A DNA stretch of 64,000 bases from NCBI RefSeq assembly GCF_014696925.1, contig NZ_JACJQY010000003.1, forward strand, positions 174,126-238,125, read 5' to 3'. Position numbers and translations under genes: made by a program. Of this stretch, positions 8,984-18,658 are shown one piece after another. The DNA is from Phormidium tenue FACHB-1050 (GTDB lineage: Bacteria > Cyanobacteriota > Cyanobacteriia > Pseudanabaenales > Pseudanabaenaceae). Each line of letters starts with the position of its first letter. Positions within the stretch are counted from its first letter, which is position 1. A model generated the notes under the pieces. That model did no database searches and was not told the DNA's origin. It was given only the letters and a program-made list of their open reading frames with translations.

Positions 8984-9385
8984 CTATCTTGGGGATTGAG
9001 CGCAACCTTCGCTGGATTTTTGTCCGTCGGGCATGATTGCCCCACAAAAGTTGGTTTCTGATATGTATGCACTTGTCAAGTCGGCTCCTGTGAGATCAGC
9101 TCCCCTTAAATCCGCTTTATCTAGAATTGCACCTATTAAGTTTGCCTCTCGCAAATCAGCAAGCTTAAGATCTGCTGAAAATAGATTCGCGTTACGTAAA
9201 TTTGCACCTCTCAGGTTGGCAAAACTTAGTTTTGTCCTTGATAGATCGCAACCTTGGCATTCTCTAGTTTGCAAAACCTGACGGATTTGGTTGGGATCAG
9301 CAGAGGCGGATTCTGTCCAACTAATTGTGGCGATCGCGCAGGTTAGTCCTGAAATTATCAAACAAGTCTTGATTAGAGTTTTCAT
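8984..9385 (-). CDS. Secreted pentapeptide-repeat protein
   Basis: A 133-residue protein with a signal peptide (about residues 1-29, ending near SASA-DPNQ), a short Cys-containing lead (RECQGCDLS) and about fourteen A(D/N)LXX repeats (residues about 47-115), expected to form a right-handed quadrilateral beta-helix. The C-terminal cap contains two more cysteines (NFCGA and EGCAQ), so disulfide bonds are possible in the periplasm or thylakoid lumen. Cyanobacteria have many such proteins; their biochemical role is largely unknown. Confidence 0.87.
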   Translation of the reverse strand: MKTLIKTCLIISGLTCAIATISWTESASADPNQIRQVLQTRECQGCDLSRTKLSFANLRGANLRNANLFSADLKLADLREANLIGAILDKADLRGADLTGADLTSAYISETNFCGAIMPDGQKSSEGCAQSPR

Positions 9386-9853
9386 TTGTTTGGATCTTAG
9401 TTGTTGAGCTTACTGTCAGTATAAAACCTAGAAAGTAGAGTCCGTGTAAAGTCTCACCTTTAGCATTAGCAAATTTCAATCACCCAAAAAATGAAAGGTT
9501 TGCAAAGCAATGCTTTCATTTTTTTGACATAAAACCCAAGAATTGATTGGCAGCGCTCCGCACTGCCAATCAATTCTTGGGTTTTGTTTTGTCCTAAGAC
9601 AAGTAACTGTAGCCATATCACTATGGAGTGCGATCGCAATCACAAGGGTAGATATCTGGTGTCACTTGCGATTATCAAAAAAAGCTAGATGATGACTTCA
9701 TGGAGTTAATCACTCACAAGTTAAAGATCACCCAGTCGGTTGAATTGATAGAAGGAAGTAGCGATTGCTACTTTTGATAGAAAATTAAATTTATAGAAAT
9801 TTGATTTTCTAATTCGTTGCAAGTAATTAGAGAACGTAGAAGTAGAGGCAGTC
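9386..9853. other. 468-bp gene-free stretch with repeats
   Basis: Divergent intergenic region. It holds an imperfect hairpin (about 9485-9521), a strong 55-bp palindrome (separate entry) flanked by a degenerate MITE-like edge (GTCCTAAGACAAG...ACTGTAGCCATA), and an A+T-rich imperfect hairpin near 9778-9810 ahead of the 9854 gene. I see no RNA gene or convincing ORF. Confidence 0.6.
9531..9585. repeat. 55-bp palindrome with AAAACCCA ends
   Basis: Arms of 23 bp match perfectly; the core CGCTCCGCA is nearly symmetric. The AAAACCCAAG...CTTGGGTTTT ends are the same as in the palindromes at 43096 and 44988. Confidence 0.88.
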
Positions 9854-10204
9854 ATGAAAAGTACAATCGTCGCCACATTTTTAGCCATTTCGGGTTTCGC
9901 CATTTCAGGTTTTGCATTCGCTACATCAGCTAATGCTCAAACAGCGATCGTCGCCGCTCTCTATCAAAACCCTACTGCTCCTCAAACCGAAGTTCGTTAT
10001 GACAGTGCTGCTACTAGCACCAATCAAATTATCCTTGCGGTCAATAGCACTCCTGAAGTAATGGCGATCGCGTACAACTTGGTTACTGGTGATAGTTACG
10101 ATCGCATCGTAACTGTGAGCCACAAAGATAGTCTTGCTTGCTTAGTAAGTGGCAACGGCTCTGTTGATGGTGCTGTTATGTGTGGATTCATCGACTACGA
10201 ATAA
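9854..10204 (+). CDS. Small exported protein, unknown function
   Basis: A 116-residue protein with an N-terminal signal peptide in which the segment AISGF is repeated twice; cleavage is likely after SANA (about residue 28). The mature part of about 88 residues has two cysteines (ACLV and VMCGF) that could pair outside the cytoplasm. I do not recognise a domain. The ATG is preceded by AGAGGCAG, a plausible ribosome-binding site. It converges with the 10237 gene on a hairpin. Confidence 0.65.
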   Translation: MKSTIVATFLAISGFAISGFAFATSANAQTAIVAALYQNPTAPQTEVRYDSAATSTNQIILAVNSTPEVMAIAYNLVTGDSYDRIVTVSHKDSLACLVSGNGSVDGAVMCGFIDYE

Positions 10205-10233
10205 GAAAAAGGACGCGAAGCGTCCTTTTTCTT
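10203..10233. repeat. 31-bp perfect palindrome, GGACGCGAAGCGTCC core
   Basis: Two 14-bp arms with A/T-rich ends around GAA, beginning inside the stop codon of the 9854 gene and ending four bases before the convergent stop. The T-run on both strands fits a bidirectional terminator. Confidence 0.88.
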
Positions 10234-10236
10234 GAT

Positions 10237-10740
10237 TTAGGCAATATTGGCGTTATTTTTAAGTTCGTTTAGCTTTTGCAGTCCAAACTGAGCGCGTTTA
10301 ATTTTTTTTTCGCATAATTCTTCAATATCAGTACGCGCAATTTCAAGCCCGTTTTGCGTATCTGTGGCTCGATCAAAAAATACAATGCTGTCCACCTGTT
10401 TCATCCCAATTAGGCGAAACAGCATATCAATTACGTTATATTCTCCACATTCGAGATTTTCGTCATTTAATCGCAATCGGTCAATATTGGCTGGAGTGCG
10501 ATCGCAGTAGGCATAAATCGTCGTTTTTTCCAGTTCAGGATTGTCATGATTGCTAAGCGGTGTGAGTAACCAACCACCTTCAATATCTTGAATCACAAAA
10601 TAAATTGTATGTTTAAGATTTTGGGCGATCGCCTTTAGTACTGACGCAATCAAACTAACTGCGCTAGCCGTTTCTTCATCGGGGGTACTCTGAACTAATA
10701 AAGCAACTTGGCGATCCAGAATTTGATCTTTAGTTTGCAT
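10237..10740 (-). CDS. Conserved-looking cytosolic protein, unknown function
   Basis: A 167-residue protein without signal peptide or membrane span. The N-terminal half is helical (SAVSLIASVLKAIAQNL), followed by a strand-rich segment (TIYFVIQDIEGGWLLTPL, TIYAYCDRTPAN) and a helical C terminus rich in Lys/Glu. I do not recognise the fold. It stands alone on the minus strand with palindromes on both sides. Confidence 0.6.
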   Translation of the reverse strand: MQTKDQILDRQVALLVQSTPDEETASAVSLIASVLKAIAQNLKHTIYFVIQDIEGGWLLTPLSNHDNPELEKTTIYAYCDRTPANIDRLRLNDENLECGEYNVIDMLFRLIGMKQVDSIVFFDRATDTQNGLEIARTDIEELCEKKIKRAQFGLQKLNELKNNANIA

Positions 10741-10778
10741 GAATCTTTAGTTAACTTTGATCGTGATTAATATCTTGA

Positions 10779-10823
10779 ATTTAGATGATTGAGCCGCGCT
10801 CTGCGCGGCTCAATCATCTAAAT
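10779..10823. repeat. 45-bp perfect palindrome, GCCGCGCTCTGCGCGGC core
   Basis: Arms of 21 bp around TCT. The right arm contains the stop codon and last codon of the 10818 membrane-protein gene, so the repeat overlaps coding sequence. Confidence 0.88.
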
Positions 10824-11543
10824 ATTATTGGCTGATCTCTGAAGTGCAGGTTTGGCTGTAATTGATTGCAATGATTCTAAAGTCTCAAAAATTGCCTCAC
10901 GCATAGTTGTCTCGGTTTCGCGATTTAGCAATACTTGGCAATAATCAGCGATCGCCCGTTCTTGAGCAGCAGGCAACCGATTATCTTGAACATATTGATT
11001 GATTTTCTTAATGGCAATCAGTCTTGCTAGATCGTCATTTACTGCTAGCTGAGCAATAAGCTGATCAAAATTATTTTGTTGACGTTGCAACCATTGGCTA
11101 AAAGCTTGACGTACGAGCAACACTAAAATCCCTAAAGTTGCGACAAGCTGCAAAATGTTGGCTGACGCTAACCAATGATTTTCTTGGTTAGACCATACAG
11201 CTAATACTGTATAGGTCAAAAAAACAGTGACCGTGCCGCTCGCGACTGATAAAGGTAAGTGGCGATAGGGACTTTGCAAAAACTTCTGAATGCGCCACAA
11301 AATCACATTCCAGTTCCAGTCCTGTATTATATAGACCGCAGTCATGGCAAAGATCCCCGCACTAGTTGCCGCGATTAGCTGCCAATTCCACAGTAGCAAC
11401 ATCACCAAAAAAATCGCCAACAAAGCCCATACTGGCAACCCTTGCTCACGGGCAAGCCCACGCCAAAGCGATCGCATTAATTGTTGAGCTTGCGATGGGG
11501 ATGCAGTTGATTCTTGTTCTGAATGATGTGAAGTTTTGACCAC
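10818..11543 (-). CDS. Membrane protein with C-terminal helical domain, unknown function
   Basis: A 241-residue protein with a polar N terminus rich in Ser/Gln, four hydrophobic segments (about 38-53, 57-72, 97-115, 128-146) and a soluble helical C-terminal domain (about 147-241: QQNNFDQLIAQLAVNDDLARL and later helices). The C-terminal helix-turn pattern could be HEAT-like, but this is only an impression. Its last codon and stop lie in a palindrome arm. I do not recognise the family. Confidence 0.65.
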   Translation of the reverse strand: MVKTSHHSEQESTASPSQAQQLMRSLWRGLAREQGLPVWALLAIFLVMLLLWNWQLIAATSAGIFAMTAVYIIQDWNWNVILWRIQKFLQSPYRHLPLSVASGTVTVFLTYTVLAVWSNQENHWLASANILQLVATLGILVLLVRQAFSQWLQRQQNNFDQLIAQLAVNDDLARLIAIKKINQYVQDNRLPAAQERAIADYCQVLLNRETETTMREAIFETLESLQSITAKPALQRSANNI

Positions 11544-11598
11544 TGATTGCCACTTATATCCCTAAGGACTGTAATAGCTACTTTACAGGATTTTAGTT

Positions 11599-11637
11599 AA
11601 AAAAGGTGAGAGCGCTTAAGCACATCTCACCTTTTTT
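11599..11637 (-). terminator. Hairpin at the end of the DMT transporter gene
   Basis: Perfect 12-bp arms (AAAAAAGGTGAG and inverse) around a 15-base loop AGCGCTTAAGCACAT, directly at the stop codon of the transporter gene, ending in a T run on the minus strand: a plausible intrinsic terminator. Confidence 0.65.
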
Positions 11638-13394
11638 CATTTAGCAGGTTTCTTGTACATGTTTTGCAAGCTGAGTAGCCCTACACCGCCCGTGACGAGA
11701 AACACCCCAAATAGCTGGATAAAATCTAGTTTGTTTCCCAAGATTGTGTAGGCTAGGAACGTGGTAAAGACGGGACCACTAGCACTCACAATCGATGCTT
11801 GCGCTGCACCCATTAGCTTTGTACCAAAGCTGGTCAGCAAATAACCCCCTAAAGTCGTTAGTGCAATCAAGAAGCACATAAATATAAGTGAGCTATTAAA
11901 GGAAATCGAAGCCAAGGTGAATGGTAATGTCCCAAAGCAGAGCAGCAAAATAATTGCAAAGTTAATTGAAGTAAAAGAAACAGGATTTAGTTGTTTAAAG
12001 CAAGCCTGAGAGGTAATGATATATCCCGCGAAAGAAATTCCTGAAAGCATTGCTGCAATTACCCCCCACGTATCAGGTTTTGTTACTCCAAAAATGTTGT
12101 AGGTAAGCATAATGCCTACATAAATCACTCCAATTACAAACCAGCGTTCTTTGCTAGGGCGATCGCCAAATAGCATCCAAGCCATCAAAACTGTAACCGT
12201 CGGGAAGATGAAAAACAGGGTGACGGCTAGTCCGGGGTTCAAAATGCCTAGAGCTACATAAATGAATGCAAAAGAGGCAAATTGCAGTAAAGCGCTGAAG
12301 GCAACCCGCCAGAATAATAATCTACGACCGGGTGTGAGCAATTGCTGAAAGTCTCGTAATACATCTACCCGAAAAATAAGCTTAGCTACTATCCACATAA
12401 TTGGTGTTGCGAATAGCATTCGCAACAGTAACAACATGAAGGAGTTGGGGACGGTGGCTTTAATCAATCCCCCAAAACTAAACATCCCAAAAATACTGGA
12501 GTTGGAGAAAATCACCCTTACCAAAATATTTTGCAAGGACAAAACCACTGAAGCGCCCAATACTAAGATAAATCCTAACCACCAATCATTGAGACGCTTA
12601 GTTGGTTGAGCTATGGGAGGGGCTGTCTCTAGAGAGTTAAATGGTTCGGTCGGATCACCTACATATGGGCGAGTGTCATTTGAGTCATATTGCCTAAATT
12701 GACTACTGTTGAATGTAGGGATCTGAATTTGCCCATAGTTAGCATTGCCATTAGGAATAGTAGGCGCTGCACTACTGCCATTAGTGCCGATCGCTCCTGC
12801 AAAACCAGATGTCCCCGTGAAGTTGACTGGTGGATTACTGCCTAGGCTCCCACCTGTGTAGCGATCGCCCGATGATCGCCGCAAGTATTCATCAATTCTT
12901 TCAACAAGCGCCGAGAGCATCAACTCGCCTTGTTGTCGTTGTGTATACATACGTTGCATCTGATCATCAAGATCTCGCTGATATGTATCCACATCCCGTT
13001 GTAAAGACTGAAAAGTGGCTCGAATAGCACCATCAAGATTAAGCATTAACTGCTCAAAATTCTCAGAATGATCATTGAGTACCTTTGAGTTAGTAACGAT
13101 CACATCATTTTTTAAGTGATAGGTGATCGCTTGGGCAAGTTGCTCGATCCATTGTTGGCGCTGGATTTCTTGCTGATTCATGCCTTGCTGCGCGACAGTT
13201 AGCACCTCTAGCTCTTTGCGTTGAGACTGGAGTCGCTGAATATCATCAGTTAAGGCATTTTTTTGAGCTTGTAAAATCAAAATTTCACGGCTGAGCTTGC
13301 CCAAGATATTTGCCCGCAGATCAGACAAGTCCTTGGTGACTCCCGCGAGGGTCTGCTCGTAATTACTATTACTACGAATATTATTGCTCTCCAT
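11637..13394 (-). CDS. DMT-superfamily (EamA) transporter with long coiled-coil N terminus
   Basis: The C-terminal part (about residues 270-580) has ten hydrophobic segments in two EamA-like halves, as in drug/metabolite transporters. The first 250 residues are soluble: a coiled coil (about 20-170, with ILQAQKNALTDDIQRLQSQ and repeated Gln/Leu heptads) and a Gly/Asn/Ser-rich linker (about 190-255). Transporters of this family usually have about 300 residues, so the front half is an added module. I chose the ATG at 13394, 11 bases after GAGG; a GTG at 13406 would add four residues. Substrate unknown. Confidence 0.85.
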   Translation of the reverse strand: MESNNIRSNSNYEQTLAGVTKDLSDLRANILGKLSREILILQAQKNALTDDIQRLQSQRKELEVLTVAQQGMNQQEIQRQQWIEQLAQAITYHLKNDVIVTNSKVLNDHSENFEQLMLNLDGAIRATFQSLQRDVDTYQRDLDDQMQRMYTQRQQGELMLSALVERIDEYLRRSSGDRYTGGSLGSNPPVNFTGTSGFAGAIGTNGSSAAPTIPNGNANYGQIQIPTFNSSQFRQYDSNDTRPYVGDPTEPFNSLETAPPIAQPTKRLNDWWLGFILVLGASVVLSLQNILVRVIFSNSSIFGMFSFGGLIKATVPNSFMLLLLRMLFATPIMWIVAKLIFRVDVLRDFQQLLTPGRRLLFWRVAFSALLQFASFAFIYVALGILNPGLAVTLFFIFPTVTVLMAWMLFGDRPSKERWFVIGVIYVGIMLTYNIFGVTKPDTWGVIAAMLSGISFAGYIITSQACFKQLNPVSFTSINFAIILLLCFGTLPFTLASISFNSSLIFMCFLIALTTLGGYLLTSFGTKLMGAAQASIVSASGPVFTTFLAYTILGNKLDFIQLFGVFLVTGGVGLLSLQNMYKKPAK

Positions 13395-13568
13395 TGAAGA
13401 AATCACCTCGTAACAATGCCATCTGAAATAACGCTAGGGACTAAGTTTGGCACTAATTTTTTAATTGGCTTAATTGGTTGCGTCTAGTTTGCGAACTTTA
13501 TAGCACTAATTTGAGCATCTGACATATTTAGTTTTATTTGTTGATCAAAAAAATGTTTATAGCAGTCT

Positions 13569-13623
13569 CAAAAAACAAAGGAAAGTTGCGGCGCTTCGCG
13601 CCGCAACTTTCCTTTGTTTTTTG
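13569..13623. repeat. 55-bp perfect palindrome, GCGGCGCTTCGCGCCGC core
   Basis: Arms of 26 bp around TTC with no mismatch. Preceded by TTTATAGCAGTCTC, which resembles the flank of the repeat near 27200. It lies downstream of mfd and upstream of the transporter gene. Confidence 0.9.
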
Positions 13624-13665
13624 AATTCGGGAGAGTGTTTAGGAGATGCATAGCTTTCTAGATAA

Positions 13666-16600
13666 TTAAGCTTCAGCTTTGGCAAGATGCATAATGTCAA
13701 GCCACTCGATCAAACTATCAAGTTGTTTGTCGTGAGATAGTGTGCCTAAGCCTCGCACGGTGACATTACCTAGACTATAAACAAAGCGCGATCGCAGGTG
13801 GCTCGGTAAATGCTCATGGAGGAGTTTCCATGCTGGCTCTTCCATCTTAGACTCTAGGACAACATGTTGCTTACCTTCTGGCTTAATCCGCGAGAACCCA
13901 ATCCGCTTAGCGATCAGTTTTAATTCCATAACTTTTAAAAGTTGCATAGCAGGGGCGGGGACATTTCCATAGCAGTCTTTCCACTCTTCGATGATTTGGG
14001 TGAGTTCGCGGCGAGAACTTACGGAGGCTACGGCTCGGTATGCACTCATTTTGCGATCGCCATCGGGAATATATTCCGCAGGGATAAAGGCGGTAATTGG
14101 CAAATCTACTTGTGTATCATCGACTTCAGGGATTTCTGAGCCACGTATTTCGGCGATCGCTTCTTGCAGCATCTCCATATATAAATCAAAGCCAATCGTG
14201 TTGATTTGTCCCGACTGCTCAGAGCCTAAGAGATTGCCCACGCCGCGAATTTCCATATCGCGCATGGCTAACTGATAGCCTGAACCGAGGTGGGTAAATT
14301 CTTGAATTGCTTTGAGACGTTTGCGAGCGACATCAGTTAGCTCACCTTTTTCTTGATAAAACAACCAAGCATGGGCTTGAATGCCAGCCCGACCAACCCG
14401 ACCACGCAATTGATAAAGCTGCGCGAGTCCAAATCTTTGGGCATCTTCAATAATGATCGTGTTGACTCGGGGAATGTCTAGCCCTGATTCGATAATTGTG
14501 GTGCAGATCATCATGTCGGCTTCGCCACTGTTGAAACTGAGCATCGTTGCTTCTAGTTCTGATTCGGGCATCTGTCCGTGGGCGATCGCCATGCGTACCG
14601 ATGGCAACATTTCATGGACTCGCGCCGACACTTCCTCAATATCATCAATGCGCGACACCACATAAAAGATCTGACCACCGCGATCGAGTTCCTGTCGAAT
14701 TGCGGCGCGAACTAGCTCAAGGTTATAACGCGATAAATGTGTCATGATTGAGCGTCTTGATGGTGGTGGGGTCGTAATCAGGCTCATTTCGCGCACGCCA
14801 GACATAGCCATATATAGGGTTCTAGGAATGGGTGTGGCGGATAGTGTAAGAACATCAACTTCCGTTTTCATGGTTTTGATCTTCTCTTTTTGGGCAACCC
14901 CAAAGCGCTGCTCTTCATCAATGACCAATAGCCCTAAATCTTTAAATTCCACATCTTTAGATAGAAGTTGATGCGTACCGACAACAATATCCAGTTCCCC
15001 AGTTTTCAGCTTGCGACAAATTTCTCTCTTCTCAGATGTGGTGCGGAAACGATTAAGCAGCGCAATATTTACAGGATAGGCGGCATAGCGCTCTTGCAAA
15101 CTGTGATAGTGCTGCTGTGCGAGAATCGTGGTCGGAACCAGCAATGCCGCTTGTTTTCCTGTTGTCACGGCTTTAAAAATTGTGCGGATAGCAACTTCGG
15201 TTTTGCCAAAGCCCACATCGCCGCAGACAAGTCGATCCATTGGGCGTGAACTTTCCATATCTTGCTTCACATCCTGAGTTGCCTTCAATTGGTCAGGTGT
15301 CGCTTGGTAAGGAAAAGAATCTTCCATTTCCTGTTGCCAAGGATTATCAGGCGGGAAAGCATATCCTACCTGCTGCGATCGCTTGGCGTAAAGTTCTAGT
15401 AAATCAAAAGCGATTTTCTTAATCGCTTTCTTTGCTTTAGCTGTGGTATTTGTCCATGTTTTGCCCGTCATTTTGTGCAATTCGGGCTTGCCTTCATTCA
15501 TGCCCCGATAACGCGACAGAATTGACATCTGATCGACGACTACGCGCAATAATCCATCGGCATATTTGAGAACTAAGTATTCGCGAGTTTCATTATTGAC
15601 CGTCAATTTTTCTAATTTGATAAACTGTCCCACGCCATGATTTTTGTGAACAACATAGTCTCCTGCGGAGAGTTTATTGAGATCTACTTGTTTCGAAACT
15701 GCCCTGCGACGTTTGCGAACATAGTTGGGAGTACCCAAGGCGTGTTGTCCAAAAAACTCGCGATCGCTGATCACCACAATTCGATAAGTAGGCAGCACAA
15801 AGCCTTGAATTTCAGCAATGCCCGAATATTTCAAAGCAACGGCAATGCGGAGGTTGTGGGTTTTGTCTATCGCAGGATAATCGCGAACATTGGGAATAAA
15901 TTGGGCTTGGCAATCATGTTCTTGCAACAGTGCTACTGTGCGCGAAGGTTGGGCAGAGATGAGAATGATTTTATACTTCTGTTCGCGGTAGTCACGGATA
16001 GTTTGGGCGATTTTGCCGAACTGATGGGGAATTGCAGGAATCGACCGACTCGACATATTCACGCCGCGATTTTCTTCTCCTAGTTCAAATAATTCGAGGC
16101 GATCAAATTTGGTGATTTGTTCTAAACATTCAGCAAAGGAGCGATGGAGTTTGCCCTCTCCCCCAGACCCTCTCCCACTGGGAGTGGGTAGTAGGGAGTA
16201 AATCTGTTCGGCGGATTCGTACCAGCGATCGCAATGCGCTTTGCATTGGTCGATCTCATCAATTACAACCAAACAGTTTTCTGAAGTTGGTAAATAATCT
16301 AATAGAGAAGCTGTAGATTTGGGATGGACTGCAAACCCCTGAACGCTAAATTCATCTTCTAGATTGCTATCATTTGCTGGTAGGTTGCCTAAAATATGCC
16401 CATAGCTAATCGGCGCTAACATCACCGAGGGAATGCTATCGAGTGGTCTTTGGGTGGAAGGCTCAAATTCACGAATTCGTTCTATTTCATCGCCAAACCA
16501 ATCAATCCGTACAGGCATTTCACTGGAAACAGGAAAAATGTCAATAATATCGCCACGTCTTCCCCATTGTCCTTCTGTCTCGACCGTTGATGTATGCTCA

Positions 16601-17106
16601 TAGCCCATCAGAGTCAGGTTCTCTGACATGTCCTTAAGCGTAATCTCTGTACCAACTTCCAAGGATAAGCAATATTCTCTAAATTCTTCAGGACTGGGTA
16701 AATGGGGTTGGAGGGCGCGATCGGTTGCGACGATCGCTACTTTTTTCTTTTCTCCTTCCCGTTCATCCCAGTTGACTAAATCCGCCAAAATCTGCATTTG
16801 TCCCCAAACGACCTCTGACTCAGGTGCATAGGGTTCGTAGGGCAGGACATCAGAAGTGGGATAAAAATGTACAGTCTGCCAACCCATAGTATCTAGTTGT
16901 ACCGACCAGCGACCTGCCTCTTCGATCGTGGCAGCAATAACTAACATCAGCCGTTCTTGCTTTTGGCTCAGGGTCGAACTAACCAGCCCTTTGCCGACTC
17001 GTGATAAACCCGAAAGCGTGAGTTGATGCGATCGCACCAATTTACTCTCTAGTTCATCAGTGAGAGGCGATCGGATTAAAGAACGAATTACTGAGGAAAA
17101 TGGCAT
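13666..17106 (-). CDS. mfd: Transcription-repair coupling factor
   Basis: Mfd releases RNA polymerase stalled at DNA damage and recruits UvrA. The 1146-residue protein has the UvrB-like N-terminal module ([23 protein letters not shown]), the polymerase-interaction domain ([17 protein letters not shown]), and the RecG-like translocase with Walker A GDVGFGKT (about residue 630), DEEQ box (about 730), [13 protein letters not shown] and [11 protein letters not shown]. The C-terminal TRCF domain is complete. Odd: residues about 304-318 ([15 protein letters not shown]) are encoded by a G-rich repeat that looks inserted in frame (see separate entry). Confidence 0.97.
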   Translation of the reverse strand: MPFSSVIRSLIRSPLTDELESKLVRSHQLTLSGLSRVGKGLVSSTLSQKQERLMLVIAATIEEAGRWSVQLDTMGWQTVHFYPTSDVLPYEPYAPESEVVWGQMQILADLVNWDEREGEKKKVAIVATDRALQPHLPSPEEFREYCLSLEVGTEITLKDMSENLTLMGYEHTSTVETEGQWGRRGDIIDIFPVSSEMPVRIDWFGDEIERIREFEPSTQRPLDSIPSVMLAPISYGHILGNLPANDSNLEDEFSVQGFAVHPKSTASLLDYLPTSENCLVVIDEIDQCKAHCDRWYESAEQIYSLLPTPSGRGSGGEGKLHRSFAECLEQITKFDRLELFELGEENRGVNMSSRSIPAIPHQFGKIAQTIRDYREQKYKIILISAQPSRTVALLQEHDCQAQFIPNVRDYPAIDKTHNLRIAVALKYSGIAEIQGFVLPTYRIVVISDREFFGQHALGTPNYVRKRRRAVSKQVDLNKLSAGDYVVHKNHGVGQFIKLEKLTVNNETREYLVLKYADGLLRVVVDQMSILSRYRGMNEGKPELHKMTGKTWTNTTAKAKKAIKKIAFDLLELYAKRSQQVGYAFPPDNPWQQEMEDSFPYQATPDQLKATQDVKQDMESSRPMDRLVCGDVGFGKTEVAIRTIFKAVTTGKQAALLVPTTILAQQHYHSLQERYAAYPVNIALLNRFRTTSEKREICRKLKTGELDIVVGTHQLLSKDVEFKDLGLLVIDEEQRFGVAQKEKIKTMKTEVDVLTLSATPIPRTLYMAMSGVREMSLITTPPPSRRSIMTHLSRYNLELVRAAIRQELDRGGQIFYVVSRIDDIEEVSARVHEMLPSVRMAIAHGQMPESELEATMLSFNSGEADMMICTTIIESGLDIPRVNTIIIEDAQRFGLAQLYQLRGRVGRAGIQAHAWLFYQEKGELTDVARKRLKAIQEFTHLGSGYQLAMRDMEIRGVGNLLGSEQSGQINTIGFDLYMEMLQEAIAEIRGSEIPEVDDTQVDLPITAFIPAEYIPDGDRKMSAYRAVASVSSRRELTQIIEEWKDCYGNVPAPAMQLLKVMELKLIAKRIGFSRIKPEGKQHVVLESKMEEPAWKLLHEHLPSHLRSRFVYSLGNVTVRGLGTLSHDKQLDSLIEWLDIMHLAKAEA
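16154..16194 (-). repeat. G-rich repeat inserted in frame in mfd
   Basis: On the coding strand it reads CTCCCAGTGGGAGAGG followed by a CTGGGGGAGAGGG segment, a pattern shared with the repeat in coaBC. It encodes a low-complexity Pro/Gly/Arg stretch in the N-terminal half of Mfd, between the IYS and HRSFAECL segments. Confidence 0.7.
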
Positions 17107-17223
17107 GGGCTAAAAGGCAATATTTGGAAATGGCAATACATCAGAGTTTAGCAATAATATTTAATCGTCTAGTGATGAAGGTTAAAATAAAAATATCTAT
17201 CGCCAACCTATTGTAATTAAGCC

Positions 17224-17787
17224 ATGATTGCTAATCCCAAATTTAATTACATATCTCCAGATGAATATCTCGAAATGGAGGAACAAAGTGATATCAAACA
17301 TGAATATATCGATGGATATGTTTATGCAATGGCTGGAGCAAACGATCCCCACGTTACGATCGCCTTGAATATGGCTTTTGCTGTCCGCAACCATTTGCGT
17401 GGATCTGGTTGCCGAGTTTATATGTCAGATATGAAAGCGCGGATAGATGCATTGAATCGATTCTACTATCCTGATGTGATGGTGACTTGTGATTTTAGAG
17501 ATACCCAAACTCCAAATCACAAGCGTTTTCCTAAACTAATTATCGAAGTTCTATCAAAATCTACGGAAGCATTTGATCGAGGTGATAAGTTTGCCGATTA
17601 TCAGCAACTAGATAGTTTAGAAGAATATGTTCTCGTAAATACAAAACGTCAACGAATTGATTGTTTTCGTAAAGAGGAGGGGCGCTGGTTTTTAGAAACA
17701 TATTCTGAAGAGCAAGAGAGTTTTCAACTATCAAGCATTAATTTTGAAGGCAAATTTAAAGATCTTTACGAAGACGTTAGTTTTTAA
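17224..17787 (+). CDS. Uma2-family (DUF820) endonuclease-like protein
   Basis: A 187-residue PD-(D/E)XK-fold protein of a family greatly expanded in cyanobacteria. Seen: SPDEYLEMEEQSDIKHEYIDG at the N terminus, YYPDVMVTCDF carrying the first catalytic Asp, and PKLIIEVLSKSTEAFDRG with the E-x-L-S motif, then KFADYQQLDSLEEYVLV. The cellular role is unknown. It stands alone, divergent from mfd, and ends at a palindrome. Confidence 0.9.
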   Translation: MIANPKFNYISPDEYLEMEEQSDIKHEYIDGYVYAMAGANDPHVTIALNMAFAVRNHLRGSGCRVYMSDMKARIDALNRFYYPDVMVTCDFRDTQTPNHKRFPKLIIEVLSKSTEAFDRGDKFADYQQLDSLEEYVLVNTKRQRIDCFRKEEGRWFLETYSEEQESFQLSSINFEGKFKDLYEDVSF

Positions 17788-17809
17788 GTAGCTCGGCATA
17801 GTTATAAAC

Positions 17810-17864
17810 AAAACCCAGATTGCCATGTCGCCCGCGTAGCGGGCGACATGGCAATCTGGGTTTT
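17810..17864. repeat. 55-bp perfect palindrome, CGCCCGCGTAGCGGGCG core
   Basis: Arms of 26 bp (AAAACCCAGATTGCC...) around GTA without mismatch, between the convergent Uma2 gene and the 17907 gene. Confidence 0.9.
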
Positions 17865-17906
17865 AAGTTTACTTATGCTTAACTACTTAAATAAAATTAT
17901 TGCAAT

Positions 17907-18527
17907 TTAGACGTTTACAAGCTGAGAAACTGATCTCAATGGTTCTAATAGTATTCCTAAAATCTTATCCACTTCGCTAACATAATACTCAATCGCATCA
18001 ATCTGGACTAAATTTTTTTCTAGCTTAATAAACCGCCAGTTCGTGCCACTAGTAACGCCCCCATAAATAATTGGGATTTTGTTATGATGCTGTTCGTTAA
18101 AGATTTGCGCCGCAACCATCGCCGCAATACATTGACCAACACCACCAAAAATATCTTCTCGCTTTGCCTCAATAATAATCACCACAGGAGATGTAATTTC
18201 CAACTGTTCTTCAGAACTACTCAATAAAAAATCACAGAACCCTGTCAATCCACGATCGCGATCAACTGTGAACTCTGAGCCAGAAAACAATGAAATCTTG
18301 TAGTTTAGTTGACGGCGAACTTCGCTCAAAATCTGAGCAATGATAAATTCTGATCGCGCTTTCTCAGTGCCAACTGCGATCGCAAAAGATAGATTTTCTT
18401 GAAGTAGTGTCGTCAAGATTTGGGATGGTGTAACTTTGGCTGTATCTACAAAAAGATTTGTCTTTTCGTCAATGGTTAACTGAAAAGCTTCTTTGACTTT
18501 GCTAAAGGTGAAGTCACTGTATGCCAT
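17907..18527 (-). CDS. Possible PD-(D/E)XK nuclease-fold protein, unknown function
   Basis: A 206-residue soluble protein. The central part has GFCDFLLSSS, a hydrophobic strand VVIIIEAKRED and then a helix VGQCIAAMVAAQIFNEQ. Asp followed by E-A-K on a strand matches the core of PD-(D/E)XK nucleases, so a nuclease-like fold is inferred. Upstream SFAIAVGTEKARSEFIIAQIL resembles the lead helix of such proteins. I do not recognise a specific family and there is no modification enzyme nearby. Confidence 0.6.
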   Translation of the reverse strand: MAYSDFTFSKVKEAFQLTIDEKTNLFVDTAKVTPSQILTTLLQENLSFAIAVGTEKARSEFIIAQILSEVRRQLNYKISLFSGSEFTVDRDRGLTGFCDFLLSSSEEQLEITSPVVIIIEAKREDIFGGVGQCIAAMVAAQIFNEQHHNKIPIIYGGVTSGTNWRFIKLEKNLVQIDAIEYYVSEVDKILGILLEPLRSVSQLVNV

Positions 18528-18658
18528 AAAAACCTACATTTTTTGTGATGCTCCTATTTTACTTGTATTGAGATCGTCAACATCTGTCTACCCGTGATGA
18601 AATGAAATCGCGATCGCAAGAAATGTAAAATAGGTTTAGCTCATATTGTCGTGAAACT

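Noticed and set aside
13942-16831. Several plus-strand ORFs opposite mfd
   Set aside because: Shadows of the mfd reading frame with no recognisable motif; one is lengthened by the inserted repeat.
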